Shown here in pieces: positions 35,987 to 45,019 of a stretch of DNA of 64,000 nucleotides (position 1 is its first letter; every line of letters begins with the position of its first letter). The stretch is from Pedobacter psychrophilus (GTDB lineage Bacteria; Bacteroidota; Bacteroidia; Sphingobacteriales; Sphingobacteriaceae): assembly GCF_001652725.1 (NCBI RefSeq), contig NZ_LWHJ01000029.1, positions 186,001 to 250,000 on the forward strand. The letters run 5' to 3'. The position numbers were made by a program, and so were the translations under genes. Under the pieces are notes generated by a model. The model worked only from the letters and a program-made list of their open reading frames with translations. It was not told the DNA's origin and did not search any database.

Positions 35987-36550
35987 TTAAACCGTCATTA
36001 CGTCTTTTTCTTTTATTTCTGTTAGATGATCTACTTTGGCAATATAAACATCGGTTAATTTTTGAACCTCGCCTTCTCCAACCTTAATCTCATCTTCAGA
36101 TGCACCATCATTTTTTAATTTTTTGATGTTTTCATTGGTTGCTTTTCTAATATTACGAACCGTAATCTTACCTCTTTCAGCTTCCTCTTTTACTTTTTTT
36201 ACTAAATCTCTTCTACGTTCCTCTGTTAAAGGTGGTACATTTAAACGGATCAATTGACCATCATTTTGTGGGTTTAAACCGATATTTGCTTCCATTATTG
36301 CTTTCTCAATTGGGCTAATCATAGATTTTTCCCAAGGCTGTACAACAATGGTTCTGGCGTCTGGAGTGTTTACGTTTGCCACTTGTGCTAATGCAGTAGC
36401 TGCCCCGTAATAATCTACCATAATACCATCTAACATGGCCACACTCGCTTTTCCGGCCCTAATTTTTAAAAATTCACTTTCTGCATGTACTAAAGCTTTT
36501 TCCATTGCAGAAAGAGCTTCATCTAATTCCATTTTTATAAACTCATTCAT
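35987..36550 (-). CDS. frr: Ribosome recycling factor
   Basis: RRF splits post-termination ribosomes together with EF-G. The 187-residue protein shows RAGKASVAMLDGIMVDYYG, TPDARTIVVQPW, GLNPQNDGQLIRLNVPPLTEERR and RNIRKATNENIKKL, all standard. It lies 17 nt downstream of pyrH, the usual gene order. Confidence 0.98.
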   Translation of the reverse strand: MNEFIKMELDEALSAMEKALVHAESEFLKIRAGKASVAMLDGIMVDYYGAATALAQVANVNTPDARTIVVQPWEKSMISPIEKAIMEANIGLNPQNDGQLIRLNVPPLTEERRRDLVKKVKEEAERGKITVRNIRKATNENIKKLKNDGASEDEIKVGEGEVQKLTDVYIAKVDHLTEIKEKDVMTV

Positions 36551-36567
36551 GGTTTTAAATTGCTATA

Positions 36568-37272
36568 TTATTTTACTAATGTACCTATTGCTTCGCCTTG
36601 CATCAATTTCATTAAATTGTTTTCTTTATTCATATCAAAAACAATAATGGGCAATTTATTTTCATCGCATAAAGTAAAGGCCGTCATATCCATTACATTT
36701 AATTGTCTGTTATAAACCTCTTCAAATGTTACGGTATCAAATTTTGTAGCTGTTGGGTCTTTTTCAGGATCGGCGGTATAAATTCCATCAACCCTGGTTC
36801 CTTTTAAAACTACATCTGCTTTAATCTCTATAGCTCTTAACGCAGCTGCAGAATCTGTGGTAAAATAAGGATTTCCTGTACCAGCACCAAAAATTACAAC
36901 TCTACCTTTTTCTAAATGGCGCATTGCCCTTCTTCTTACATAAGGTTCGCAAATTTGTTCCATTTTAATTGCAGATAATAATCTTGAATATACTCCAACG
37001 GTTTCCAGAGCATTTTGTAAAGCCATAGCATTGATTACGGTAGCTAACATGCCCATATAATCTGCTTGTGCCCTATCCATTCCAGATTTTTCTGCACTTA
37101 ACCCTCTAAATATATTTCCACCACCAACAACAATCGCAACTTCTATCCCCAATTTTTGGATGGCTTTAATTTCTTCTGCATACTGTAATACCCTCGCATT
37201 ATCAATACCATAAGATTGCTCGCCCATTAAAGACTCGCCACTCAATTTTAAAAGGATTCTCTTATACTTCAT
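36568..37272 (-). CDS. pyrH: UMP kinase
   Basis: Phosphorylates UMP to UDP; hexameric amino-acid-kinase fold enzyme. The 234-residue protein has [16 protein letters not shown] at the N-terminus, [28 protein letters not shown] and [20 protein letters not shown]. It starts a two-gene operon with frr; a promoter box lies 95 nt upstream. Confidence 0.98.
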   Translation of the reverse strand: MKYKRILLKLSGESLMGEQSYGIDNARVLQYAEEIKAIQKLGIEVAIVVGGGNIFRGLSAEKSGMDRAQADYMGMLATVINAMALQNALETVGVYSRLLSAIKMEQICEPYVRRRAMRHLEKGRVVIFGAGTGNPYFTTDSAAALRAIEIKADVVLKGTRVDGIYTADPEKDPTATKFDTVTFEEVYNRQLNVMDMTAFTLCDENKLPIIVFDMNKENNLMKLMQGEAIGTLVK

Positions 37273-37366
37273 TTTTTAGAATATTATTGGAATGAAAAGA
37301 AATGCAGATTTCAGAGAAGTTTAAAAAAAATATTACCCTATTGCATTTCATTTTTGAGGATTTTGA

Positions 37367-37374
37367 CAAAAATA
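37367..37374 (-). promoter_or_regulatory. -7 promoter box upstream of pyrH
   Basis: The minus strand reads TATTTTTG, an exact TAnnTTTG match, about 95 nt before the pyrH start. A long leader would result; no -33 TTTG is evident. Confidence 0.35.
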
Positions 37375-37452
37375 TAAAAATCTGTTTGATAAAGCGATTT
37401 CATTTTAAATTTAGGTTAATAAAATTGAAAATATCAATTCTAAAATTTAATT

Positions 37453-37545
37453 ATTTGGGCATTTTAACACGCTATACACTCTATCTTTTTTTGTTGAAAA
37501 GTCAAAAAAAGGATGCCGCTCCTATCGTTAATGCACTTCCAAAGC
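37453..37545 (+). repeat. Dispersed palindromic intergenic repeat, family 1, copy G (diverged)
   Basis: Lies in the 330-bp gap between pyrH and the radical SAM gene, which holds no real gene. It reads TTATTTGGGCATTTT, then GCTATACACTCTATC, a TTTTTTTG/CAAAAAAAGG arm pair, then GATGCCGCTCCTATCGTTAA. These modules are in the same order as in copy B at 44219-44313, but the GC-rich CCGCCAGCTGGCGG centre is replaced by TTGAAAAGT. Confidence 0.6.
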
Positions 37546-37590
37546 TTCCATAAAATTTTGATTTTTAATCAAAAATGCTAAAAATATTAG

Positions 37591-37598
37591 TATTTTTG
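37591..37598 (+). promoter_or_regulatory. -7 promoter box directly before radical SAM gene
   Basis: TATTTTTG ends 4 nt before the GTG start at 37603, the same architecture as at def and lpxD. It supports the GTG start and predicts a leaderless mRNA. Confidence 0.5.
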
Positions 37599-37602
37599 AT
37601 TT

Positions 37603-38670
37603 GTGGAAGATTTAGAAAATGAGACCTATTTTAAGGGAAGAGGTTCGCAAAGTAACCCTAATAATAAATTTCATCGTCACCAATTTTCCACAGAAAATAT
37701 AGAGGGTTTAGATGAACCTTTTCTTGAAAATTCTTCCACTGAATTTATAAAAGAAAGTCCAAAGAAAATTATTAGTGTAAGTAATAGTCCGGATATTCCT
37801 TTTTTATATTCTATAAATCCTTATCAAGGTTGTGAACATGGTTGTATTTATTGTTATGCCAGAAATGCCCACGAATATTGGGGCTTTAGTGCGGGTTTGG
37901 ATTTTGAACGAAAAATAATCTTTAAACCTGATGCAGCTGAAATCTTAGAAAAACAAATCAACCATAAAAGCTATAAACCACAAGTTATTATGCTTTCTGG
38001 AAATACAGATTGCTATCAACCCGCAGAGCGAAAATTCAAGATTACTCGCTCTTTACTTGAAGTATTTTTAAAATATAAACATCCGGTGAGTATCATCACA
38101 AAAAACAATCTGATTTTAAGGGATTTAGATTTATTAGAAGAGTTAAATAAATTAGATTTAATTCATGTTAATGTGAGCGTAACTTCTTTAAATGAAGAAT
38201 TAAGACAAAAATTAGAACCAAGAACAGTTACCGGAAAAGGAAGAATTAAGGTAATTGAAAAACTCTCAGAAAAAAATATCCCCGTAAGGGTGATGGTTGC
38301 ACCAATTATTCCTGGTTTGAATAGTGATGAAATTCCTGAAATTATTAAAGCTGCCGCAAACGCCGGTGCAACCGATGCAAGTTTTACAATTGTTAGATTA
38401 AATGGGGCAATTGGGAATATTTTTGAAGACTGGATTTCTAAAGCCTATCCAGATAAAGCCCAAAAAGTACTGAACCAAATTGCAGCTTGCCATGGCGGAA
38501 ATTTAAATGATAGCAGGTGGGGAACAAGAATGAAAGGAGATGGAAAAGAAGCAGAAGCTATTCATCAGCTTTTTAAATTAGCTTTAAAAAAATATATGCC
38601 AAACCCTTCATTAAATCAATTGTCTTTAGCACATTTTCATAAAAAAGAGGAACAATTAAAGTTGTTTTGA
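37603..38670 (+). CDS. PA0069-family radical SAM protein
   Basis: The 355-residue protein binds a [4Fe-4S] cluster through C77, C81 and C84 in GCEHGCIYCYARNAHEYWG. This and DFERKIIFKPDAAEIL are the hallmarks of the PA0069 group, related to spore photoproduct lyase-like radical SAM enzymes; the reaction is unknown. The start is GTG, preceded by a consensus -7 box. The gene is monocistronic, and a tandem of hairpin repeats follows it. Confidence 0.9.
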   Translation: MEDLENETYFKGRGSQSNPNNKFHRHQFSTENIEGLDEPFLENSSTEFIKESPKKIISVSNSPDIPFLYSINPYQGCEHGCIYCYARNAHEYWGFSAGLDFERKIIFKPDAAEILEKQINHKSYKPQVIMLSGNTDCYQPAERKFKITRSLLEVFLKYKHPVSIITKNNLILRDLDLLEELNKLDLIHVNVSVTSLNEELRQKLEPRTVTGKGRIKVIEKLSEKNIPVRVMVAPIIPGLNSDEIPEIIKAAANAGATDASFTIVRLNGAIGNIFEDWISKAYPDKAQKVLNQIAACHGGNLNDSRWGTRMKGDGKEAEAIHQLFKLALKKYMPNPSLNQLSLAHFHKKEEQLKLF

Positions 38671-38710
38671 GCTTTCTATTATTGTATCAACTCTAGAAAA
38701 GACAAATTTT

Positions 38711-38775
38711 ATAAATAGGTTTGCAATTAGAATGACCAACTTGCTAATGAGATGTCTCGTTGCCTCGACATGACG
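38711..38775. repeat. Dispersed hairpin repeat, family 2, copy F (half copy)
   Basis: ATAAATAGGTTTGCAATTAG ... CTTGCTAATGAGATGTCTCG ... CCTCGACATGACG matches the right two thirds of copy E at 38797-38884; the left arm is missing. The two copies are in direct tandem, 22 nt apart. Confidence 0.75.
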
Positions 38776-38796
38776 AAATGGGAAATGAAAACACTG

Positions 38797-38884
38797 TTAT
38801 GTCGACGATAGGAGACATCTCACAACTAGGTTTGCAGCTAGAATGGTAACTTGCTAATGAGATGTCCCGCTGCCTCGACATGAC
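38797..38884. repeat. Dispersed hairpin repeat, family 2, copy E
   Basis: A full copy of about 88 bp. The left arm TATGTCGACGATAGGAGACA and the complement of the right arm (TGTCCCGCTGCCTCGACATG) pair imperfectly, with inner ATCTCAC / TGAGAT continuing the stem around AGGTTTGCAGCTAGAATGG. This resembles the abundant intergenic TCATxTCGA...GAAATCTC elements I recall from Bacteroidota. Confidence 0.75.
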
Positions 38885-38934
38885 GAGAACCAAAAAATTT
38901 ATAGAAATTAAAAAATATCATAAGATTAGAAATC

Positions 38935-39501
38935 TTATCCCAACCTCTTCATTAACAATCCTTCAACTTTATTGAACAGCTGTAATGGCTTTAATTGTCG
39001 CCAATTCATATCATCCAACTCACCACCAAAATTGATATAATAATCTATGTTGTTAGATTTAAACTCCTCAATAACATGTTCGCGAAAGTTTATACCGGCA
39101 ATCCAACCATCTTCTACTTCTTGAAACCATTCTTCATAATAGCAATCATCAGAAGAATGAAAGTTCAAAACGTTTTCTCCTATCAATATAAACTTATCAA
39201 TTCCTTCGCCAACAATCGACTCAATAATCTCTCGCTTTAAGAGCATAATATCATTATCTATGGCGTCATTCCACTCTCCAATTAATTCGATAATAGCATA
39301 GTTTAAATCATAATCAACAAAAATGATTTTAATGTATAGCGTATCAGACCCAAAATAATCCCATTGCGGATGGATTAGAAAATTATATATTTTTTTATCG
39401 AAGCTAAACTCATTATACTGAGTTTCATAAAATGGCGACTTATCATCTTCTGCAGCAATATAATCGTCTCTCCACTTATAATAAGGTTCTATTTCATGCA
39501 T
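38935..39501 (-). CDS. Hypothetical protein downstream of murQ
   Basis: 188 residues, acidic, with many aromatic residues (YYKWRDDYIAAEDDKSPFYE, HPQWDYFGSDTLYIKIIFVDY). No signal, membrane helix or known motif. The predicted alternation of strands and helices suggests an alpha/beta fold. Its ATG lies 3 nt after the murQ stop, so it is translationally coupled and may act in the same process (cell-wall recycling), but that is inference. Confidence 0.75.
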   Translation of the reverse strand: MHEIEPYYKWRDDYIAAEDDKSPFYETQYNEFSFDKKIYNFLIHPQWDYFGSDTLYIKIIFVDYDLNYAIIELIGEWNDAIDNDIMLLKREIIESIVGEGIDKFILIGENVLNFHSSDDCYYEEWFQEVEDGWIAGINFREHVIEEFKSNNIDYYINFGGELDDMNWRQLKPLQLFNKVEGLLMKRLG

Positions 39502-39504
39502 AAT

Positions 39505-40323
39505 TTATTGTAATGAGGCCATAAAATCTTCTACAGCTTTTCTTACACTTCCATGTTTTTGTAATAATTCGGCGGCTTTTTCTTCTTTTAAACCCGTCTC
39601 TTCCATTATCATGTGTGTACCTCTATTAACTAATTTATGATTGGTTAATTGCATATCTACCATTTTATTCCCCTTCACTTTTCCTAGCTTTATCATTACC
39701 GAAGTGCTAATCATATTTAAGATCAATTTTTGAGCAGTACCAGCTTTCATCCTTGTAGAACCCGTAACATACTCGGGTCCAACAATTACTTCCACAGGAA
39801 AGCTAGCGTTCTTAGCAACTTCACTATCTGCATTGCAAACTACACAACCAGTGATCATTCCTAATTCATTGGCTTTTTTTAATCCTCCAATTACGTAGGG
39901 TGTTCTTCCCGAAGCAGCAATCCCAATCAAAACATCATTTGGAGTAAGATTAAATGGTTGCAAATCTTTCCAGGCTTGTTGGTCGTTATCTTCGGCAAAT
40001 TCTACTGCTTTTCTAATTGCTCCGTCACCACCCGCAATTATACCAACTACTAAATCAAAAGGGACGCCAAATGTGGGAGGACATTCAGATGCATCAACCA
40101 CTCCCAATCTTCCGCTTGTGCCTGCGCCAATATAAAAAAGACGGCCGCCACTTGCCATTTTTTCTACAATGGCCAATACTAAAGTTTCTATTTTAGGAAT
40201 TATCTTCTCTACAGATTTAGCTACGGATTGATCTTCTTTATTAATGTTCTCTAAGATTTCGATAACAGATTTTTTTTCTAAATCATCGTATTCTGAATCC
40301 TGTTCTGTGGTTTGTTTAGACAT
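39505..40323 (-). CDS. murQ: N-acetylmuramic acid 6-phosphate etherase
   Basis: Cleaves the lactyl ether of MurNAc-6-phosphate to GlcNAc-6-phosphate during peptidoglycan recycling. The 272-residue protein is a SIS-domain enzyme: FYIGAGTSGRLGVVDASECPPTFG, IAGGDGAIRKAVEFAEDN, IGIAASGRTPYVIGGL and VGPEYVTGSTRMKAGTAQKLILN are exact family signatures. Followed 3 nt later by a hypothetical gene. Confidence 0.97.
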   Translation of the reverse strand: MSKQTTEQDSEYDDLEKKSVIEILENINKEDQSVAKSVEKIIPKIETLVLAIVEKMASGGRLFYIGAGTSGRLGVVDASECPPTFGVPFDLVVGIIAGGDGAIRKAVEFAEDNDQQAWKDLQPFNLTPNDVLIGIAASGRTPYVIGGLKKANELGMITGCVVCNADSEVAKNASFPVEVIVGPEYVTGSTRMKAGTAQKLILNMISTSVMIKLGKVKGNKMVDMQLTNHKLVNRGTHMIMEETGLKEEKAAELLQKHGSVRKAVEDFMASLQ

Positions 40324-40334
40324 TTTTTGATATT

Positions 40335-40730
40335 TTATTTTTCATGATAGATTTGTGTACTTACTGCCCAATAATTTTTAGCAAGATCGTAAAAAGAGCC
40401 TCTTTAATCAGAGTCGTTTTCCTTTTTTATAGGTTCCTCAATTATCTCACAACCTAATTCTTTCGCCTTTATAAAAGTTTCCATTACATCTGGCACATAA
40501 ATATGCAACATTGTTTGATGTGAAGGATATTCATCCAAACTATCACTAATCATTAATACAGAATCGTCAAATTTAAGTTCTAAATGAGCAATTTTACCAT
40601 TCTCTCTTTCCATTCTTCTTAACTCGGTACAATTGAAAATTGCCTTTAATTGAGTAATCAGCTTTTCGGCTTCATCTACAATCAAATAAGGCGATAGTGA
40701 ATTATAATTATTGGGTTTAAAATGTTCCAT
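40335..40730 (-). pseudogene. VOC-family protein interrupted by one stop codon
   Basis: VOC (glyoxalase/bleomycin-resistance fold) protein of the PhnB-like type: SLSPYLIVDEAEKLITQLKA, FDDSVLMISDS and HIYVPDVMETFIKAKELGCE are typical. The frame stops at TAA (40404-40406) after 108 residues (IKKENDSD), but the same frame continues with RGSFYDLAKNYWAVSTQIYH and stops at 40335, which is exactly the family's C-terminal strand (RGxFxDPxGNxWxIxTQ). The family expects Lys or Arg at the stop position. A single substitution (AAA or similar to TAA) explains it. The lost segment normally holds a metal ligand region, so the truncated product is probably inactive. Confidence 0.8.
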
Positions 40731-40864
40731 TAAATTTGATTTTAAGTAAAAATGATAAAATACGATACCAAAAAGAAATTAATTATAGATTTTGACGGAA
40801 ATCACATCAAATATTTTTAAAAACATCTCATTAACATTTAATTAATTAGTTATTTTGTATTTAA

Positions 40865-42508
40865 ATGTCCGGCTCGTCTAAAAACAACTTTCAAACTGCT
40901 TTAATTATCATCATCACCGTTTTAATTGGGATGATTTTAGGAGCTACATATCAGCAGAAAAAAAATGATGGAGATTTAAGAATTTTTCCATCCATATCGC
41001 TTCAGCCAAAAGAAAAATTAGACCGCATTTTAAAAGTTATTAAAAACAATTATGTAGATTCTGTGAACACGGATTCTTTACAAGAACTTGCCATTAATGA
41101 TATTTTAAATAGTTTAGATCCTCATACTATTTACCTGCCTCCAATACAAGCTAAAAATCAAAACGAAAGTTTAGAAGGAAATTTTGATGGTATCGGAATT
41201 GAGTACTATGTTTTGAACGATACTCTTTTTATTACGCATGTAAGAGAAAATGGTCCTTCTTATAAAGCGGGTTTAATTAGGGGAGATAAAATTACTGCTG
41301 TTAATAATGAGAAATTAAATGATAAATCTCTTTTAAGTGAAAACATAATTAATAAGTTAAGAGGAAAGAGCGGCAGTATTGTTAAGGTTACCGTAAAAAG
41401 AAAAGGAAACTTAAAGCCTTTATTTTTTGATATAACAAGGGATAAAATTATAGTAAGTAGTATTGATGTAGCATTTCTGATTAACAAAGAAACTGGATTT
41501 ATAAAAATCTCCCGATTCGGTGCAAATACCGAAGAAGACTTTTCTATGGCTTTAAGCAAATTAATGAAGAGCGGTATGAAAAGCTTAATTTTAGATTTAA
41601 GAGGCAATGGAGGCGGCTATTTAAATGCAGCAACTGCCTTGGCAGATCAATTTTTACCTGATGGAAAATTAATTGTTTACACTAAAGGACTTCATGAACC
41701 CCGAACTGATTATAACGCAACCAAAGATGGATTGTTTGAAAGAGGTAAAATGGTAGTTTTAATTGATGAGGGTACTGCATCTGCTAGTGAAATTTTAACA
41801 GGTGCGCTACAAGATTTGGATAGGGCAACAGTTATTGGGCGACGTTCTTTTGGTAAAGGATTAGTACAAGAACAATTTGGTTTTGATGATGGATCTGCAA
41901 TGAATTTAACGATTGCCAGGTATTTTACCCCATCAGGTAGGTCAATCCAAAAATCTTACAATAAAGGAAAAGATGTTTATAAAGATGAGATTAATAAAAG
42001 ATTTGAACATGGCGATTATACCTCGTTAGATAGTGCGCTGACTGATAGTACTTTTTTAACCAAACAAAAATATAAAACAAGTAAAGGAAAAACTGTTTAT
42101 GGTGGTGGTGGCATAATGCCCGATATTTTTGTCCCTTTAGATACTATCGATATTACGCCATTTTACCAGAAAATAAATACAAAAGGTTTAATTACTCAAT
42201 ATGTTTATAATGTTTTAGTGAATAGAATTGACCCGAAACAATTTGACAATGCGGCTAATTTCTCCTCTGAATTTAACATAAGTGAAAAAGAGTATCAAAA
42301 TTTCTTAAAATTTTGTATTGCCAACAAAGTAGAATTTATTACAAAGAACTCACAAACTTCCAAATCGCTAATTAATACCCAAATGAAAGCATTATTAGCT
42401 AGATTTTATTTTGATGAAGAAGGTTTTTATAGGGTTTTAAACCAACAAGATAATTTTGTTGATAAAGCATTATTACAACTAAAAAACACCTTAAGCTGGT
42501 TTTTTTAG
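40865..42508 (+). CDS. S41-family C-terminal processing peptidase
   Basis: 547-residue periplasmic serine protease anchored by an N-terminal helix (about 11-28). A PDZ domain (about 105-190; FDGIGIEYYVLNDTLFITHV, PSYKAGLIRGDKI) precedes the protease core. Catalytic Ser lies in GTASASEILTGALQD (about residue 307) and the Lys in RRSFGKGLVQ (about 332), as in CtpA/Prc. The C-terminal region (about 400-547) is helical. The family trims or degrades cell-envelope proteins. The gene is divergent from the broken VOC gene. Confidence 0.95.
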   Translation: MSGSSKNNFQTALIIIITVLIGMILGATYQQKKNDGDLRIFPSISLQPKEKLDRILKVIKNNYVDSVNTDSLQELAINDILNSLDPHTIYLPPIQAKNQNESLEGNFDGIGIEYYVLNDTLFITHVRENGPSYKAGLIRGDKITAVNNEKLNDKSLLSENIINKLRGKSGSIVKVTVKRKGNLKPLFFDITRDKIIVSSIDVAFLINKETGFIKISRFGANTEEDFSMALSKLMKSGMKSLILDLRGNGGGYLNAATALADQFLPDGKLIVYTKGLHEPRTDYNATKDGLFERGKMVVLIDEGTASASEILTGALQDLDRATVIGRRSFGKGLVQEQFGFDDGSAMNLTIARYFTPSGRSIQKSYNKGKDVYKDEINKRFEHGDYTSLDSALTDSTFLTKQKYKTSKGKTVYGGGGIMPDIFVPLDTIDITPFYQKINTKGLITQYVYNVLVNRIDPKQFDNAANFSSEFNISEKEYQNFLKFCIANKVEFITKNSQTSKSLINTQMKALLARFYFDEEGFYRVLNQQDNFVDKALLQLKNTLSWFF

Positions 42509-42526
42509 TTGTATCTTAATCTCCGC

Positions 42527-42736
42527 TTACTTATTGTTCTTCAAAGTATCAGCAACAAGCAAACTATCTGTTCTCACATTATCTACAGCAGTAGTATCTT
42601 CTAATGCCGCATTCAATAAAGAATCAGCAGCTTTTTGATTTAATGAATCTATTTCTTTTTCTGATTTAACATTGTTATTACAGGCTGCAAATCCTAAAGA
42701 AATTGCTATTAGAGTTAGTGTTAAAAATTTTTTCAT
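42527..42736 (-). CDS. Small predicted lipoprotein
   Basis: 69 residues with a lipoprotein signal peptide (MKKFLTLTLIAISLGFAAC, Cys at 19) and a short acidic Ser/Asp/Leu-rich tail (NQKAADSLLNAALEDTTAVD). No family recognised. It lies 64 nt upstream of the der stop region on the same strand's downstream side and 18 nt from the end of the convergent S41 gene. Confidence 0.65.
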   Translation of the reverse strand: MKKFLTLTLIAISLGFAACNNNVKSEKEIDSLNQKAADSLLNAALEDTTAVDNVRTDSLLVADTLKNNK

Positions 42737-42800
42737 TGTATTGTTTGTTAAATGGTTTAAGTCCGCCTACTCTTAACCTTGGTCTGCGAACTATTAAAAA

Positions 42801-44102
42801 TTATTTTTGTCTAAAAAATATCTGAATCGGCACACCTTCAAAATCAAAATGTTCCCTTAATTTATTTTCTATAAACCTTTTATAAGGATCTTTTATATAT
42901 TGAGGAAGATTACAAAAGAAAGCAAACATTGGCGACGTGGCATTAATTTGCGTAATGTATTTAATCTTAATGTGTTTCCCTTTAATTGATGGAGGAGGTG
43001 TTTTTTCTATAATTGGCAATAAAATATCGTTCAATTTAGAAGTCTGAATTTTCTTTATTTTATTGGTATAAACTTTAGCCGCAGCTTCAATAGTTTTAAA
43101 AATACGCTGCTTTTCCGTTACCGAAGTAAAGATGATAGGCACATCAACAAAAGGAGATAATTTTTCCTTGATTTTATCGATAAACTCTAAAGTAGTCTTG
43201 TGGTCTTTTTCAATTAAATCCCATTTATTAACCACAATTACAACGCCTTTCTTATTCTTTTCTGCTAAGTGAAAAATATTAATATCCTGAGATTCAATAC
43301 CATCAACGGCATCTATCATCAAAATAATAACATCTGCTTCTTCTAAAGCTTTAATCGTTCTCATTACCGAGTAAAACTCGATATTTTCATGAACCTTAGT
43401 TTTTTTTCTTAAACCTGCAGTATCAATCAGCATAAACTCATGTCCAAACTGATTGTAGTGGATATGGATAGAATCACGAGTGGTACCAGCAATTTCGGTA
43501 ACAATATTTCTGTCCTTACCAATCAAAGCATTAATCATAGAAGATTTACCCACATTTGGGCGACCAACTATTGCATAAACCGGAAGCTTATTTTCCTCTT
43601 CAGGAATTTCATCAAAGTTTTTGATTACCTCATCTAATAATTCGCCAGTCCCAGAACCACTCATAGACGAGATACAATAGATTTCCCCCAATCCTAAGCT
43701 ATAAAATTCTGTTGCGTCAGATTGTAACTGAAAGTTATCTACCTTATTTACAGCAACGTAAACAGGCTTTTTACTTTTTCTTAAAACTTGCGCAATACTG
43801 TCTTCTAAATCCGTAATTCCGGTGGTGACATCAACCATAAAAACAATTACGTTTGCTTCTTCAATAGCAATATGAACCTGCTCTCTAATTGCAGCTTCAA
43901 AAACATCTTCCGAGTTTACAACGTAACCCCCGGTATCAATTACAGTAAAATTTTTGTGTGTCCATTCTCCAATTCCGTAGTGCCTGTCACGGGTTACACC
44001 GCTTTGATCATCTACAATTGCCTTCCTGCTTTCCGTTAAACGGTTAAAGAGGGTACTTTTTCCTACGTTCGGTCTCCCGACGATCGCTAATATATTACTC
44101 AT
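42801..44102 (-). CDS. der: Ribosome biogenesis GTPase Der
   Basis: Essential GTPase with two tandem G domains, needed for 50S subunit maturation. The 433-residue protein has Walker [15 protein letters not shown] near residue 8 and a second [14 protein letters not shown] near 181; NKVDNF and NKWDLIEK are the G4 motifs. The C-terminal KH-like domain ends with [12 protein letters not shown], which is typical. A consensus -7 box lies 40 nt upstream. Confidence 0.98.
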   Translation of the reverse strand: MSNILAIVGRPNVGKSTLFNRLTESRKAIVDDQSGVTRDRHYGIGEWTHKNFTVIDTGGYVVNSEDVFEAAIREQVHIAIEEANVIVFMVDVTTGITDLEDSIAQVLRKSKKPVYVAVNKVDNFQLQSDATEFYSLGLGEIYCISSMSGSGTGELLDEVIKNFDEIPEEENKLPVYAIVGRPNVGKSSMINALIGKDRNIVTEIAGTTRDSIHIHYNQFGHEFMLIDTAGLRKKTKVHENIEFYSVMRTIKALEEADVIILMIDAVDGIESQDINIFHLAEKNKKGVVIVVNKWDLIEKDHKTTLEFIDKIKEKLSPFVDVPIIFTSVTEKQRIFKTIEAAAKVYTNKIKKIQTSKLNDILLPIIEKTPPPSIKGKHIKIKYITQINATSPMFAFFCNLPQYIKDPYKRFIENKLREHFDFEGVPIQIFFRQK

Positions 44103-44142
44103 AAGTTTTTCCCAGCCTTATCTTGCCGGCATAATTTTTTTG

Positions 44143-44150
44143 CAAAGGTA
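44143..44150 (-). promoter_or_regulatory. -7 promoter box for der
   Basis: The minus strand reads TACCTTTG, an exact TAnnTTTG match, 40 nt before the der start. Confidence 0.45.
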
Positions 44151-44218
44151 ATAAAATTATTATGTTTTTGATTTTGGAGTACAGATATGATTGATAATCA
44201 GTAGATTTTAAAGATGAT

Positions 44219-44313
44219 TTGGGCGTTCGGGCGGGCTTTACACTTTAGTTTTTGTCCGCCAGCTGGCGGACAAAAAAGCTGCCGTTTCAATCCCTAACGC
44301 AAAACTTATAAAA
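44219..44313 (+). repeat. Dispersed palindromic intergenic repeat, family 1, copy B
   Basis: The cleanest copy, in the 290-bp gap between der and the ABC ATPase gene. Order: TGGGCGTTCGGGCGGGCTTT, ACACTTTA, a perfect 28-bp palindrome (44249-44276; core GTCCGCCAGCTGGCGGAC), then AGCTGCCGTTTCAATCCCTA and ACGCAAAACTTATAAAA. It is the inverse of copy A at 5166-5285. A further common Bacteroidota word (TCTTGATTTTCAAGATTTTA) follows at about 44341. Confidence 0.85.
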
Positions 44314-44392
44314 TGGAAATTATGATGCTAATTGTCTGAATCTTGATTTTCAAGATTTTAGGATTGACAGGATTTTTCAAAATGGTGAATTA

Positions 44393-45013
44393 TCATTTAT
44401 AATCAGCAACCAAAATTTGCTCATCACAAAAAGAATATTCATGGGCTTGGTTAGAACAAACAATAACCAATCTATTATTACCTCCAAATGATTTAACTAA
44501 ATCCAAATACCAGTTAATTCCTTGTTCATCCAAATTTGCGGTAGGTTCATCCAATAAAAGTAACGGAGTATCAGAACAAAAAGCCAATAATAACTTTACT
44601 CTTTGTTTCATCCCAGAAGAGAAATATTTAAGCTGTTTATTTTTGCTTTTTTGCATATCAAGCAAATCCACCAGCTCATTATTATTTAAATTATTAATTC
44701 GTTTTTTAAAGTTGAAATGAAAGTCTAAAGTTTCTAAGAGTGTGAATTCTTCAATTAAATCCAGGTAAGGTGCCGCAAGACTAAAGTGTTTATAAACTTC
44801 CTCTACATCAATCTGTTTGTTTTCTAAAAGATAAGTAATATTACCAATGGAAGACGTTAAAGCACCAGAAATGACTTGTAATAATGTGGATTTTCCTGAA
44901 CCGTTTATTCCTAATATTGCATAAGATTTACCAGATTCGAATGTATAGTCAACATGCTTAAAAATCCATTCTCGGTTAAACCTTCTTCCTATTTGCTCCA
45001 GTAAAATCTTCAT
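44393..45013 (-). CDS. ABC transporter ATP-binding protein
   Basis: 206 residues; stand-alone nucleotide-binding subunit with Walker A GINGSGKSTLLQVI, signature YFSSGMKQRVKLLLAF and Walker B TPLLLLDEPTANLDEQ. It resembles the CcmA/drug-export ATPase type. No partner membrane subunit is encoded nearby. It begins 6 nt after the lpxA stop, so it is the last gene of the lipid A operon. Confidence 0.9.
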   Translation of the reverse strand: MKILLEQIGRRFNREWIFKHVDYTFESGKSYAILGINGSGKSTLLQVISGALTSSIGNITYLLENKQIDVEEVYKHFSLAAPYLDLIEEFTLLETLDFHFNFKKRINNLNNNELVDLLDMQKSKNKQLKYFSSGMKQRVKLLLAFCSDTPLLLLDEPTANLDEQGINWYLDLVKSFGGNNRLVIVCSNQAHEYSFCDEQILVADYK

Positions 45014-45019
45014 TAAGAA

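Noticed and set aside
37302-37553. An 83-codon open frame between pyrH and the radical SAM gene
   Set aside because: It overlaps a dispersed repeat (37453-37545), has no family-like sequence and is composed of AT-rich filler; no initiation signal.
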